A stretch of DNA of 64,000 bases from Siphonodentalium dalli (GCA_032622095.1 CP136065.1:63099094-63163093); one strand, 5' to 3'; shown: positions 42,300 to 56,329, counted from the stretch's first letter. A program made the numbers and translations. The notes: a model not told the origin generated them from the letters alone.

Positions 42300-44820
42300 T
42301 TCGAGAACATGGTCCCACATGAAATTGGACCCGTCAATATTGCTCCCGGGATCGAAGTAGTCCTACACACAAATTTTTAGTCGGATCGGTCAAGGTCCAG
42401 AAACATGCCTATGAGCGAGGTCAAGTTGACACGTTAAATACCAAATCCGAGTCGGATCAGTCGAGCAGTGTTAGAGTCTATAACACATACACACATGCAT
42501 TCATGCATACACACATACATACAGACAGGTGTTCCAAAATGTATAATCGATAGCTACAACAATTCTATGGTAGATAGTTCACGGCCGACCTGATGCATGC
42601 ATCTTAGTGTTCTTGTGTTGTATGTTGTGGACAAGTCGGGGCATAACAGATCCTCCATGGCGGCAGAAATTGCATGACCATGGCAATATAATGTTTCATC
42701 ATTTGATCCAAAGGTCTGCTATCGACCCCGATGTAGGCCGTGCCATGCGAACAGAGAACGTGTTCTGAATTACGACAAGGTCGTTCGAGAATAGCTGAAC
42801 CACAAAGGGAACGATGTTGCACCATGATGGCACTACGGGGCCTCGGTGTGCTTCTGACATGAACCTAAGGCATTGTCATTTGATTAATCGGTTATATATA
42901 GGACTCTACGGTCGTGACATCACTATCTTTAATATGGTATCCCACTAAATGCAAACATCCGCTATTGTACTACGACCTTTCATAAATGTTTATATAGATG
43001 GACAGCTGCATGTGTTTTATTGAGTAAGTTCAAGTCGTTTTGTAGAACAATTATAGTTTGTACATCGACAAATCGTGGCACACGTACAATCAATGCAGAG
43101 CTGTCATCGCCTCGTGTAGCAATACACGATTTATGGTTATTTTCACCAATTTGAGAGGGTGTGCTGTACTACAACCTTCTGCTGCGCCGTGGTCGTTGAC
43201 GCACAGCATATGAATGCATAAATGGTCGGATAATTCACGTGTCTATATTTTTACCGGATTTTAAACCCATTTTTGGGTCTTCGGCCTCATGATTAACCAT
43301 GACAAAGCGATTGCCAGTCTATAATCACCTTAGGAGCTGATATAATCTAGATATATTAAGATATATTAAATCAAGAAGAAAAGTTGTAGCAATTTTGAAA
43401 TGTTGTCTTTGAAGTCCAGAAAACTGTTTTCAAGGGAGAGAAATCAGGCTCTTTTCCGGTGGAGTACAACACAGATCTGCCCCACGCCAGACCACAATCA
43501 CTTACCCCGTATTCAAACATGATCACATTTTGTATACTAAGGTAAAATATACCTTTATAAATTAAATAAACCACCAAAAATACTACTCCCACGAATAACA
43601 AATGCCAAACTGGCAGTTATATAGCCATTATATGGTTATATTATTATTTCTGAGCCTCCTACAAACCCATAAAATCGTGTATTGCTACCTCAGGCATTCA
43701 GCCATCTCAGCAACTTTCATAAAACAAACCACATGCGAATCCGTTAACTGTGCCCTGTCCAATTTGACACCATGCAAATCACCTTAATATGTACGTTTTG
43801 CATAACAGCAAAAAATGAAAAACAAGGATGAATAACTCTAGAATGGAAAATCCTAACAAAACGGTGGAACCCTCTAGTTGTGAACATCCATACCAAACTC
43901 CATTAGGATCCGAGCACTACTGTTCAAGTTATGACATGAACAAACATTGGACGGACGGGTGGTACGGACGGACGGACAGGTGCAAAACAGTATACCCCTT
44001 TTTTTTAAACGGAGTACCATTAGATCGACTCATGAGCCCATTAATAGGAGGTTTTGATGGCCACGTTCCAAAGAAGAAGTTTTAAAGACACGGTTGGCCT
44101 TGGCGGTGGGTATCCTGTGAAGATATCTCCACCCGTCAAAAACCGCCACAAACAGAAAGAACATCATAATGTATATGGTCTTTGTCCGTATTCAAATAAG
44201 TAAAAATCGCATAAACAGTATGTTATGGTCATATGTTTGACCATTGTTATGTAAACAAAAGCATAAAAAGTTACTTTTCTGGTGTTTGTTTATATTATGA
44301 TGGTAAACATAAAGAGCGTTCTTTGTTGGTGAATACCTGATATGGAACTAATAAAGAGCGTTTATGCCATTTGTGTGTGATTAGCCAGTAGCATTGTGCT
44401 GTCTTCTGTAACACAATCAGGCTCTTGCTTAGGTAAAATATAGTAGGTCTTTATGATAACATGCTGTTTACGCGATGGTCATGGTATATATGAACGGAAC
44501 TGTATGCGTTTTAATGTTTTTCTGTTTACGGTGTTTGGAACAAACATGAATATTTTCGACAATTAAGGCCGCACGTGCTTTTAACACGTTTTCAACTTTG
44601 GTCAGCTTTGCAAAAATTACAGTTATCGCGTCTTATAAAGGGCGTACATGCGTATTACTTATGAATGAATTTGTGGACTTAAGCGATGCCTGTGTCATAC
44701 GAATGATTTCGAGTATTTATCCTGTTCTCTTGCCTGGTAAAATTGGTTAAGGAATTTATTTGATGTCAAATCGGACAGGTGATCTTAAACCCTTCCATAA
44801 CGGGAGCTTCTTGAATATTT
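42300..44820. other. non-coding interval with dispersed repeats
   Basis: No gene is supported. 43815-44000 carries a dispersed element ('aataactctagaatggaaaa', ending in ggacgga repeats at 43952-43978), the same superfamily style as 25200-25410. A 'catacacacatacat' microsatellite-like stretch lies at 42485-42525. Confidence 0.45.
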
Positions 44821-44830
44821 TCGAAAACAC

Positions 44831-45265
44831 TGTGCCAATGCATTCTCGTATATATGCGAGTCGACCATAGGTCGCCTCACATATATAAGAGAATGCATTG
44901 GCCTAATAAATTTTATATTATGTGTTATAACTGTTAAAAAATGAAAGATAAAAATGTAAAAAATGATACATAATTGTTAAAAATGTAAGAAATAATGACA
45001 AAAATTGTTAAAGAATGTAAGACATAAATGATAAAGAATGTAAGTGAAAATGATCAAAATTTATACAATTTTTTTTAAAATAATAAAATTGTTAAACAAT
45101 GTTAACAAAAAATTATAAAAATTATAATATTGTTATAGAATGTAAGAAAAAATATAAAAAATTATAAAAATTGTTAAACAATGTAAGAAAAAGTGATAAA
45201 AACTGTTAGGCCAATTCATTCTCTTATATATGGGATGCGACCTATGAGAGAATGCATTGGAACAT
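44831..45265. repeat. AT-rich tandem array bracketed by two palindromes
   Basis: Left palindrome (44832-44900): 'ccaatgcattctcgtatata' runs to a centre near 'gaccataggtc' and back to 'tatataagagaatgcattgg'. Right palindrome (45205-45262): a shorter version with the same 'ccaattcattctcttatata' and 'agagaatgcattgg' ends. Between them lie about 300 bp of degenerate 'attgttaaa.aatgtaagaaa' units. It may be a foldback element or two related hairpins flanking a satellite-like array. Confidence 0.65.
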
Positions 45266-45639
45266 AATCTTTATTGTTGCGCCAGCGCAGCTCCCGTCAT
45301 GAAAGTGTTAACTTATTTAGATTAAACGAAATGCTCGTGATAAGGACATTTGTTGTCAAATCGCGCTGGGCATATTAAAAATCATGCTAGGTTGAATAGA
45401 GTGATATGGAATTTCTATCTAGATACTATATTACTGGTTTTCATTTGATATGTACCAAACCCAAAATTCGCTTGATGGGTGGGGGAATTTATAACCACAC
45501 ATATAACCTTTATGAGAAACGTCGCACTGCCGACGTCTCGAATTCAATTCGAGTTAGACTCGAGTCTATTTCGAAATTCGTCTGTTGAAATAAAAGTCGC
45601 ATTTAATTTTAATTGAATGTTATTGTTTACATCAATATT

Positions 45640-45780
45640 TTGAAAAACGTACGCCGTTATAAAATCGGCCGGGTCACCACACCAAATTTGGTTGAAATCA
45701 GTCCAGGCGTTTAGGAGGAAGATCGCGAATAGACAGACAGGCAGATCCTACTCTTCTATATATATATAGATACAGTATTT
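45640..45780. repeat. dispersed repeat ('ccaaatttggttgaaatc' family)
   Basis: Phrases 'caccaaatttggttgaaatc', 'gtccaggcg', 'agatcgcgaatagacagaca' and 'tcctactctt' match 20340-20430. This is a family widely seen near the ends of invertebrate interspersed repeats; it ends in a short (TA)n. Confidence 0.6.
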
Positions 45781-46259
45781 AGTATTTATATATAAATCAC
45801 CACTATACGCATTATACACATGACGCGACTATACACAATACTCCGCAAACCTACAACTAATTTCACCCCCACCTCGAGTACGAATTGGACTGACCATTTT
45901 GGATCATCTTGTTGGAAGAAATAAAACTACTATAGACTGCGTCGGTGACACGACCAGGGCGTGGCTATAGGGTTTCCGTTGGGCAGGGGGGTTTCGACCA
46001 TCTTTGAATTTTCAACTGCACGACCTCTTTGAACCAGGATATACTACCAATGTCGCGTAATAGTAACTGCACACGCAGACCACCTTGGTTTGTGGTTTCC
46101 TACCTGGGACCCCACAGCACTGATATTAGTTCGTGTTTGTGATTATCTGTCTTTGACTGACTACCGGGGGGGAAGAGGACCAACCGGGCCGACCATAGTT
46201 TGCCCCGGTGTGAGAAAATTAGTTTGAAATCTGAGTCTGAATACTGCAAAATCCTTGCA

Positions 46260-46650
46260 TCTAGAAGTGTTACTCCAGGCAAATTCAGACCCCGATTTGT
46301 TTTAGTAGGTTAACAAATTTTAACTGGACATCGGGAGGGACCAGGATCCCTCGCCAACAATGGGAAATAATATTGAACTCCAGGTAAATTCAGCACTTGA
46401 TTAAAAAACTAAATTGGCAGGGATCAGGACCCATCAGCCCAGTGGGAGAACATTTTGAAACCAGAACCTGAAACCGCAAACTTCTAGCATCTATAGAGGT
46501 GTAACTCCAGGCAAATTCAGCCTTGAATTTAAAAATAATTAGTAGTTTTTGACTGGCCACAGGGGGATGGATCAGGAACTCTAAGCTCAATGGAGAACAT
46601 TTTTTAATCTGAACCTGAAAACTGGAAAATACTAGCATCTTGGCTGGCAC
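46260..46650. repeat. tandem/dispersed repeat ('ctccaggcaaattcag' family)
   Basis: 'ctccagg(c/t)aaattcag' occurs at about 46272, 46379 and 46506, each followed by a 'gactggccac'/'actggacatc' and 'gggatcaggac'-like stretch. A related copy is at 47960-48205 ('gcaaattcacccagatttg', 'tgactggccactgggga'). Non-coding. Confidence 0.6.
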
Positions 46651-46659
46651 CATGCTCTC

Positions 46660-49600
46660 AAGGTGTTAGAAATTTCAAATTTAGAGAGCCAACCCACATA
46701 TTTTATTCTCTATCAGTGTCTCTATATACACATTAGTTCATAAAATAATAATTGGCTAAAAAATAGAGTTACAGTTCCGCACATGAAAGGCGCGTATAAT
46801 TGTGATGCATACCCCGCTGAAGTTTATTTTCAATTATTTGTTAAGTTATTTCAACTTATCTGATTTGTTGGCGGTGGACTGTGGACTTTTCATTGTGGGG
46901 CAAAGAATACGTGGAGCAGTGGTTTATAACCATATATCGTTTGGTTCCCTGTATATCTAGACGAAGAACAACTTAATTTAGAGGAGAACCTACTGATTCT
47001 GAATTAATTCTGAGATTTGGTTCCAAATGAAGAATCATTTGATATATCTTGGTTCTCCGCTAATAACCCAATTCAGTGTCAAGAACCATTGATTCTGATA
47101 TTTGGTTCAGAATGAAGAATCATTTAGCTGTGATTGCGATGTCAGGAGAGCTTCTGTGTTCGTTATTGACAATCACTTCAAAGTATAGTTGGACTTCTGA
47201 CATCTATCAAACAAATCAGGACCGTGCCAGTAAGTGGCTCGCTCCTAGCTGAATGTTCAAAGAAAGGTCAAACATCCGGGCTTCTTCGGTTAACATACAT
47301 GTACATGTATCTTGCACAAACATTGTGATGGTTACTCATAACAAACCTTGTAGCAGTGGAGCAGGTGTGTTGAGAAACGTCGATATGACTGATTCATATA
47401 TTTCTAAATCTCTTTATATATAGTAAGAAAGTACTATTACACAACTATGATCTGGCATTCGACCGCTCGATCTCCACAATCACTGTAGTTGACGTTTGGA
47501 TACATGAAACTGTCACTGACTACATTTGTATCATCCCCTACGGGGTGTTGTTAATGGCGCGTTTGCGATACCCGTCCGACATCGTCACGGTCATTTGGGT
47601 ACTTTCAATGCAGCACACAAAGCGATAGGGATTTGGAACGGGTAGATGTGTCCCATTTACTGGTAACCTTTCACGGCGATTTTCTCACTCAAAGGTTCAT
47701 GATCTCCATGAAATTGCTGTCAGCTATGCGTTAACCTATCTATTCTAAATATCGTAGTTAAGTTTCATTTTAAGCCATGTTTATGTTCAACTTCTCGAGG
47801 AGGTTTCTGGCACTTAGATCGATCCGGAATGCCAATTGTATCAATAGCAACTGTGTTAATGCATTAATGACAGGTTGTGGTTAATATAGTGAGTAGATGG
47901 TGCTATATACGCAGTCTCGACCCATTGCAGGGACGTTTGCGCGTAATTCCATTTGCACTCACCTTTGGGCTTTGGTTTTTCCCAACTGGTCCCTCACAAC
48001 CGCCTGGATGGTAGCATATTCTAAATGAATTAGTAGTCTTTTGTCACTAATCAGGATGACCAGTACCAGAAAATGTGTAGATCTGAGACTGATATATAGT
48101 GGTCTAACGACATGCAAATTCACCCAGATTTGTTTTTTTCTTAAACAAATCATCAGTTTCTGACTGGCCACTGGGGAGGAACCGGTGCACAACGGATCGA
48201 CCATGAAATTTGCTAAATCATAGTATCCAGATTGGCATCAAGCATTCCAATTGTTGGAAATGTTGACACCAGATACACCCCTATGGTTGAAAATTGTCCA
48301 ACTGATAGCCATTTCAGTCCAAATTCTTGACCAAAAGAAGGAAAATATGCAACTGTTGGTCTAAAAACTACAAATTCTCCACCAATAAATTGTTGGAAAA
48401 TCAAACTACGAGAACAATTGTTGCTATGAAATTTTCAACAAATATTGTGCCAGGTATATCAGATTTCCAATTGTTGAACATTTGACCTAAATTGGGGAGG
48501 GGGTGAGACACTCATGTCGTCACGTCCCTGTCTCAGCCCTTTGTACATGGGCATCAATATATCGTGGTATACATCCATGTATTGCACATTTTAATACAAC
48601 CGTTTAGTTAATTTATCGTATGTAGGTGGGGGACTGAATTCACACTTTAATATATATTTACCATCTGAACGGACATGTCATATTTGAACCGCAAGACTGA
48701 TGTATATTGTCGTGGGCATAATATAGGTCGCTAAAGACACGAAATACCTATACATACTCTGCAAAATCTAAGCATAATCAGAGCGAGTTTCAGCTGTTTT
48801 CTTTATTTCACACAGAAGTGAAGCAAACGCTCTTTATTCAATCTATATAATGAACAGACCACATTTTAACAACATTCATCGTTACCAAGTTTAACATTTC
48901 AACCTACCTTCGGGTTTAGATCCCGATAGCAGAAATCCCAATTCTTGGGATAAATATTCCCTTGCCCCGACCCTTCGCTCTGTTGAAAGTTTCCAAACCA
49001 ATGATCACTTAATAAAAAATGACTAAATATTCCCCAACTAAAATAAGAGACAAATTCGGTCTTATATCTGAGTGAAAGTACGTGTAGGACATTATTAGAC
49101 CCTGTGTCTAAACCAATACATTTTACACCGAATATTGGAAAATTTAACTGTAACGCAAATGTATATTTGAGCTATCATAATCTATTTTCTAAGTCTGAAG
49201 ATTCCAACTGAGTTACAGTCAATACTCGATTGGTCTATGACATGTAGAATTCAATTGTTGAAAATGTTGCCAAGATAAGTGAAACAAAAGCACCAACCCC
49301 TTACAACTGCCGCCTCGTCCTTGATGAAAGCAACATACTATCCTGAGGACTATCTAATCTAAATGCCAATTTCCAACAATCCATAACGGTATGTATAACG
49401 TCGGCCAATAAAGCGAATGCGAATAACAATCTACCTATATTATAATATCGTTGCTATTGCTGTTGGCTCACCATACATTACCAGTCGATGTGATGAATTC
49501 TACCCGTAAAAAAGTTCGCGATTACAAAACGTGTACCGGCACGCGTAGCTAGCTACCCGTACGCGTACCCGTACCCGTACCGGTTTGAAATAACAAACTC

Positions 49601-50210
49601 GCTACTAGTAAGACCATGACCAAGAGAAATGCGAGTTAGAGCAAAGGAATTGTGTGTGGACGATGTCAAGTCACCGTATTTTTTTAATTTTATATTATTG
49701 AGCAAATGAGCCCCATTATATAAGTTTGTACAGAAAATGTAAATAGCACTTAGTTGTTTTAACTACCACCGTTAATACATATTTAAACTATGCACATAGC
49801 ATTTTAATCGATTGGCAGCTCTAGTGCCTTGTCGATCTGATAATAGTGTGTACTGTGAAGCTGTTGATGCACACAAGTCATATATCGGTTTATCGCAGAA
49901 CACAACAGGATCAGGACGAACTGACTCGAGAGATTCATCGGGCAACAGGAATGTTTCAAGGTGATAATGTAATTCAAATTACATTTAATTATTCAACACG
50001 TGATAATGTTGTATATTTTGTGTCCATCCACGTTCCTACTATGTGTGAAGTACAACATATAAGGGATTCATAATCCAGATAGAAAGGTTATGGATGTCGC
50101 CGTTGGACATTTTATATTTAGACATTCCTCGCTTACATCTGTTAGATAAGTTATTCTTGTCACGGAACGATTCCCAACACCAGGGTTAAAATATTGTAAT
50201 TTAACAGATA
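46660..50210. other. non-coding interval
   Basis: No gene is supported. There is a ~35-bp duplicated phrase 'tgattctga..tttggttc.aa' near 46996-47030 and 47090-47125. There is also a GC-rich (CCGTAC)n-like microsatellite 'tacccgtacccgtaccggt' near 49556-49583. An open frame at 49846-50073 lies just upstream of the PAN-like exon, but its link to that gene is unproven. Confidence 0.4.
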
Positions 50211-50287
50211 TATTGGAAAAAAAACACATTTTGACTTTGGATCCATGTGACTCAAAAAAAAATATTTTTATTTTTGATTCAATTCAT

Positions 50288-50626
50288 ATGCAACAAACAA
50301 TGGAACGCAGGCCTCCAAAACCGAGGACAATTAAAGGACACAAATTGTATTGGTTCTGGGAACAGTTTAAATTCGGACTATTGTTTGCTTTGCTGCTCAA
50401 TATTGTCTGTATCAGCGCCCATCCTTTTACATCTCAAGCAGATGGTTTTCTGACTGAAACAAAGCTGACAAATGTAAAGAGATGTGAGACAATGTGTACG
50501 AGACATGCTGACTGTACAACGATTGGATACAACGTTAAATCAAAGATGTGTGCTCTCTTGCACCCGGTTGATTATGCAGCGATACGACCAAAGGAGTGGT
50601 TCATGCTGGACATCGAAGGCAACAGG
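50288..50626 (+). CDS. first exon of a secreted or type II membrane protein with a PAN/apple-like domain
   Basis: The ATG at 50288 (or 50300) opens 113 codons ending at a clean donor 'aacagg|gtaagaa' (GT at 50627-50628, phase 0). After a basic start (residues 5-26) there is one hydrophobic segment 'FGLLFALLLNIVCISA' (about 29-44), either an uncleaved signal/anchor or a long signal peptide. Then comes a short Cys-rich unit 'LTNVKRCETMCTRHADCTTI' and 'NVKSKMCALL' with Cys 66, 70, 76 and 88. The C-x3-C-x5-C...C-x-L spacing resembles PAN/apple domains, which mediate protein or glycan binding outside the cell. Later exons are not recognised in the window; the retained intron sequence after 50626 is not coding. 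Ligand unknown. Confidence 0.55.
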
Positions 50627-53600
50627 GTAAGAAATAAATTGTATATTCGTGTTATATATTGTATATACCGCATCAGATTATTCACATGTGTTATATATTC
50701 ACGGTGTCCTATAATATTTGGTGCAATATTATCAAGTACTTTTACGAAGTACTTGCACGTCAGATAAATACAAAGTTAACAAACTCTGTCTGCGAGTGTG
50801 TACTTACTTTTTGACGGATATAATCCGATTAACATCAGATGTGATTGGCCCCCTCTATGGCGTCTGACACATGACGATTACTATATACGAGCATCATTAT
50901 TACTCACGCAACAACCAAAATCATTGACAACTCCCAACCATCGTCATCATCTCCCGACTTAATCTCCCCATGTTGTCTTCTACTCTCTCCTTCCCTCTCT
51001 TTATCTTTCCCATCTCTGCCTCCTGCTATCCCTATCTTCCTTTTTTCCTGTATGCGTCTCCAATTATCCGAAAGCCATTATTTCCAACCGTTCCCATCTG
51101 AACTAAACCCCTCCCTCGCGTATTGCATGGGACGGGGCTTGTTGTCTGATCATCGTTTCCATATATTAACACTTCTATTTTGCATATACGTGTCATCTGT
51201 ATAAAACAAACTCGATGACCCACAATATCATCCAAAAATACTTAAATGAAGTTATGTTCAACGACTCAAAAGTGAGAACACGTTTAATGACATAACACAC
51301 AACCATCTCGAAGAACCACAGTAACAGCCAAAATAATTAAACGGGAATGGTTATAACAAATATCAACACTAAGAACGTTTGTACAGATGTATTCAGGGTA
51401 CCTTGCTCAATGTGAACCAATTGTTTTACTTTTTATTTTGATTATAGTGCATAGAATTAGATTATTTGAGATAATTGTTGCACAGAAGACGATATTTCAT
51501 TTGACATTGAATTGTGTGTATGCATTTATTTCGGTTCCGTTCCATTTCTGTATATGGACATTAGAACTTATTGTATTTCTTTTAAATACAGATTGATGCT
51601 TTTTGGCATTGACATGTCTATATCATGTCTATTTGTTCACTCTCACACAATTAAGCACATTTGAATCAATGATCACTCATACTGGTATGTGCCTCCATTA
51701 CTATGATATATACTATATAACTATGTATATGTCATATCTGGTTTCAACATTGTTTCAACCAAGCCAAACTGAAAATCATGTTAATTTGATGGTTTGTGTC
51801 GCTGTTGTAACGGGAAGTATGTGAGTCTGAATACATCTTTGGGATACTTTATTATATTCACATTTAAAAATGCATTAAACGGTAAATTAGTTTCAATGCG
51901 ATTTACAATAGCAATACAAGTTTAAAACAAACAGATAACACAATAAGGGGATAATGAGAGTTTGAAAACAACCAAGGAAAATTAAAATACTACCTCAATA
52001 TATCGTTGTATTGAGTGCATAAACGTTGTCAGTAGGTATTAACTTGACTTTCTGAGCATTAGCGAGTTCGGAAATTTTTCTATCTTGAAAACTATTTCCC
52101 AAAGTTTCAACAAAAAAAAGTTTAAACAGTGTCCAGTGGATGAGCGAAGATATGGATGTGGGTTAATATAATAAATTATTACTACTTCGTTATTTAATTC
52201 TCTTACAGCCGATGCATCAATAAAAGGGCAATAAAAATAAAGAATATAAATATTGCTTAAAACAAAAGTGAAACTATTAGCCAGAATTTCAAAATGAACG
52301 GTTAAAACTTTATATCTGGAGGTGGTTTAAACTGATCCAGACAGGATAATGCTAATTACATCTTGTTACCAATATCCCACTTTGCTAATTGCTCTGATCT
52401 GATTTCAAACGACGTAGATGATATAATGCACAAATTATGTATATTGTCTCTTTTCCTAATCGTATAATGTTATGTGATGTATTGAAACGCGGCCAACCAA
52501 GATGTAGTTGAGTGAACTTGATTAATATTATTTATTTTAACGTTATAGATACCATAGTCAACGATCCTGACTCATAAACACGGTTTCTAGCCTGTGTCAC
52601 ACACATATATTATTGCGTAATTATTATGGATCATATCAAAATATGTCTGAAATGTATTTTTGAAACTAGATACACATGATAAATGTGATGCACAATTTAT
52701 GAACCATCACTTATTGGAAATTGTAAGCCAATTATACTTGTAAGACATGAAAAAGCTGTAACTTCATGTATCCATGGCATCATATCTGAATTAAAAAAAA
52801 TGGAACTAAATTTTCTTGATTCAAGAAATACGAATTTTAATTTAGATAGATAACCACCCACAATTAATTTTCTATAATTGCGATCTTCACGTCATGCCTA
52901 TCGATCGGCGAACAATTGGGCTGAAATATGTGTGGCTGTCTTATTCTCTAATTGGAAGATACGATGATCTATCATTGAATAAAACATTTAGCTCCACATT
53001 GTGTAACAAATGAAGCACTCTCTTATCGTGTCAAGACATTATGCTTGTTTGTGATTTGCTTGTTTTGTGAAATTCATTTACAATCTTAGTTACTGTGCCA
53101 CATTTTTAATATGATTAAAACATGAATGATTGCAACAATGTATACCGGGCTCATTAAGTTGTGTAAAGTATGCCCAAATCCACTTCTTTTAATATATTAC
53201 AAATAAAATAAATTTAAAGTAAAAAAAAACAATTGATTGAACTCATTGTGTGAATTTCGGTTCTCATGCCATGTAATATGAGATTGGCACCATAAGCAGG
53301 GGGTCGCTGGAAGGCTATTGACCGTTCGGTGGGCTGGTGTAATTTAAACTAAATTAAAAATCCCTCGGGGTTCGAGTTTTCAGTTGATAATATCATTTAT
53401 AACATAATTATATGATATTTGTACATATGTTTTGTCTTTCGGGTGGAATGACAAAAACATATGTAAAAATATCATATAACAAGCGATGGTTACAAGTACG
53501 GAATTTGCAAAGCGTTATATTGAATCCACAAAATCCAGGTATCTTTTGGGAGAAACGCTCTTTGTTCATCTTCTACACCTCTCTACTATACATGTACATA

Positions 53601-54345
53601 TAAAGCCCATTAGACAACTCCTGTATCCGTCTACTATAGACATATAAAGCATCATCTATTAGACAGATACACTTTATAGTATCATTGTTCCCTGCCTACG
53701 TAAAATTTGGACCCGCGAAGTAACAACAGCATGTATACTATTATCACCGTCACGGGGATTTACAATACTTGAGCTTCATATTGCGAAAATTGATTGATGC
53801 AAGTACATTTCAGGACATATCGGATAGCTGATATGTATTATCATGTCTCTGTTAGTGTGACACTCTCGTGACAGAGGGTTGGATATCTCTAAAACTGAAT
53901 TGATTGATGTCCGTTCTTTTTTTCAAGAACATGTGAAGTACTCGTTGGTTGCAATTTGTTTAACAAGTTAGCCCCATTGTTCAGTTGCGGGAGAATAATT
54001 GTAAAGCTTGGTGAGTTGACATCAAACTGAATATTGGTATGCTGTATTTCGATTGTCTCCCGTGGTTAATGCATGTAGGTGTGGAATCTTTGTTGAGTCG
54101 TGTCCGTTCTGTAAAAGCACAGTACTCACATACACACATACCGCACACACAAATGCTATATGACACGATGATATGCGGTCATCGATTGACATACGTGCAT
54201 CGACCCTGTTGCATTATTATACATCGCGCGATTGGTTTGTGCTACATATGCAGCGGTACAATTTGGGGTGCATATTATTCAGAAAAAGCAAACAAACAAA
54301 TATGTACACTACAGGACTACTATACAGTTTGATCAAATCCTTATC
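50627..54345. other. intron and/or intergenic sequence
   Basis: No second exon of the PAN-like gene could be recognised. 50930-51060 is pyrimidine-rich. 51070-51140 belongs to the dispersed family also seen at 4410-4480. 52030-53250 is AT-rich. Hydrophobic open frames at 51387-51824 have low complexity and no hallmark. Confidence 0.4.
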
Positions 54346-54348
54346 AAA

Positions 54349-55138
54349 TTTGAGACGAGACTGTCATGAGAGTCTGTTATTGAAATTTTATTTTACGTCC
54401 ATGAAGTAGAAACTGAACAAAGTAACTGTTGTTGTCAACAATTCGCGCATTAGACTGGTTCTTGCCCCAATCACAGCATCTTCCCGATTTGTTATAACCT
54501 GGCCCTTCTGTGTCACGCTCTAGAGCTGCTGTTGTAAAATGTACCATAGATGTTCTGTGTATACATGATTCACGTACATGTATGTGCGATACCTTCAGAA
54601 CCACTCTAGTATCTGGAGAGTGTGTAGTGTGCATTATTCTTATATAGGTGCAAAGACTTGCAGTACCTGTCTGTTGTCTGATTCATCGAAAGACACATAG
54701 CGTCATTACATGCCAAATTCACGTCTTGTTTTAGTTAACCGAGTAAGTAGTTTGTACCAATTATATATGCAAACCCATACATTTCCAATTATTACACACA
54801 ATGACGAGGTCGTATGCGTGCTTAAAGGTCGTATCTTTTACGAAACGTAGCGCGAGATCACTTCCGGATTATAATTTATAATCCGGAAGTAAAATCGCGA
54901 TACCTTCCGTATAAGTAGAATCTCCAAACACGTTTACGTCGTGTTCTAGCGATTGAGCGCATTTTGGACTGTGAACTGTCACATATAGGTGTATCGCGAT
55001 GTCGTGGATAATATTCGAATAACTACAAAGAGGTCAGAACAATGCAAATAAGAAAACTGAGCAACCAAAACTTCAAACCCGAGTTTCGCGGAAAATTGAA
55101 AAATGGACTTAAGACCTTATAGCACCGATGCGACGTAA
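54349..55138. repeat. tandem duplication, unit 1
   Basis: Aligns with 55491-56191: 'gagacgagactgtcatgaga' starts both, 'acgtccatgaagtagaaact', 'gattcacgtacatgtatgt', 'tgcaaagacttgcagtacctg' and 'ttacaaagaggtcagaac'-like phrases follow in order. The period is about 1.14 kb. Unit 1 has about 60 extra bases ('gcgcattagactggttcttg..') and a palindrome that unit 2 lacks. Confidence 0.8.
54863..54893. repeat. palindrome (14-bp arms, 3-bp centre)
   Basis: 'acttccggattata', three bases, then the exact reverse complement. In the second duplication unit only the right half ('ttataatccggaagt', near 55946) is present. Confidence 0.8.
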
Positions 55139-55490
55139 TGTATGAATAATATACATGCTACTTCTCCCAATCAATATGAACCGACATACACCATATATCC
55201 CTCACAAATATTTCATATTCCCTGCAGCTGTTCCTGATAAACTATTTAATCTAGTCAAATAGTTTCAGCCATAATGCGTTGTCCCACTAAAAGCTAACGA
55301 TATCTTTGGGGAAAACGTTTACATTATATATACAAGTCATTGGAATCAGTACTAGGATGTTTAAATTCTGGTTAAAGTTTCAACAGTCTATTCAACAAGG
55401 GACATTGAATGCTCGCAGACATGCGAGTCACAAAACAATGACATACGACAATATGTAGCAATTTTCTTCCACTATGCAATTAGATCAATT

Positions 55491-56191
55491 TTGAGACGAG
55501 ACTGTCATGAGAGTCTGCTATTGAAAATTTCTTTTACGTCCATGAAGTAGAAACTGAACAAAGTAACTGTTGTGTCACTGTCACGCTCTATTACTGCTGT
55601 TGTAAAATGTACCATAGCTGTTCCGTGTTTACGTGATTCACGTACATGTATGTACGATACGTTCAGAATGACGCTATTATCTGGAAAGTGTATAGTGTGC
55701 ATTATTCTTATATAGTCGCAAAGACTTGCAGTACCTGTTGTCTGATACTCGAAACATCGAAAGACACACGTAGCGTCATTAGATGCCACATTCACGTTTT
55801 GTTTTTAATTAACCGAGTAACACAGTTTGTACCAAATCTACATGTAGACCATGTTCATTTCCCATTATTACTTTTACATTCGGCACTATTACACACAATT
55901 ACGACAAGGTCATATGCATGCTCAAAGGTCGTATATCCTACGGCATTATAATCCGGAAGTGAACTCGCGCTACGTTCCGTAAAAGTCGTATCTCCAAACA
56001 CGCTTAGGGTCGTTTCTAGCAATGGACTGTGAAATGTCACATCTAACTGTATTTCGTTGTCATGGATAATATTCGCATAGTTACAAAGAGGTCAGAACGA
56101 TGCAAATATGAAAACTGAACAACGAAAACTTAAAACCCGAATTTATCGGAAAATTTTAAAATGAACTTACGACCTTGTAGCATTGATGCGA
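55491..56191. repeat. tandem duplication, unit 2
   Basis: Second copy of 54349-55138, slightly shorter and diverged. Open frames in both units are at corresponding places but are not conserved as proteins. Confidence 0.8.
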
Positions 56192-56329
56192 CGACTGGTT
56201 AACTTAATATGATGTTGTTGGTGGATCGCGCTGGATTGCTATGGTGCTGTTAGGGGGTGACGGTGACGGTGATGCTGAGTGTGATAATGATTGTGACCCA
56301 CAATTTGTGGAGGATGACAATGATGATTA

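Noticed and set aside
49846-50073. 75-codon open frame just upstream of the PAN-like exon
   Set aside because: Possible donor 'caag|gtgata' inside it, but no conserved feature and no proof of linkage; left as unannotated sequence.
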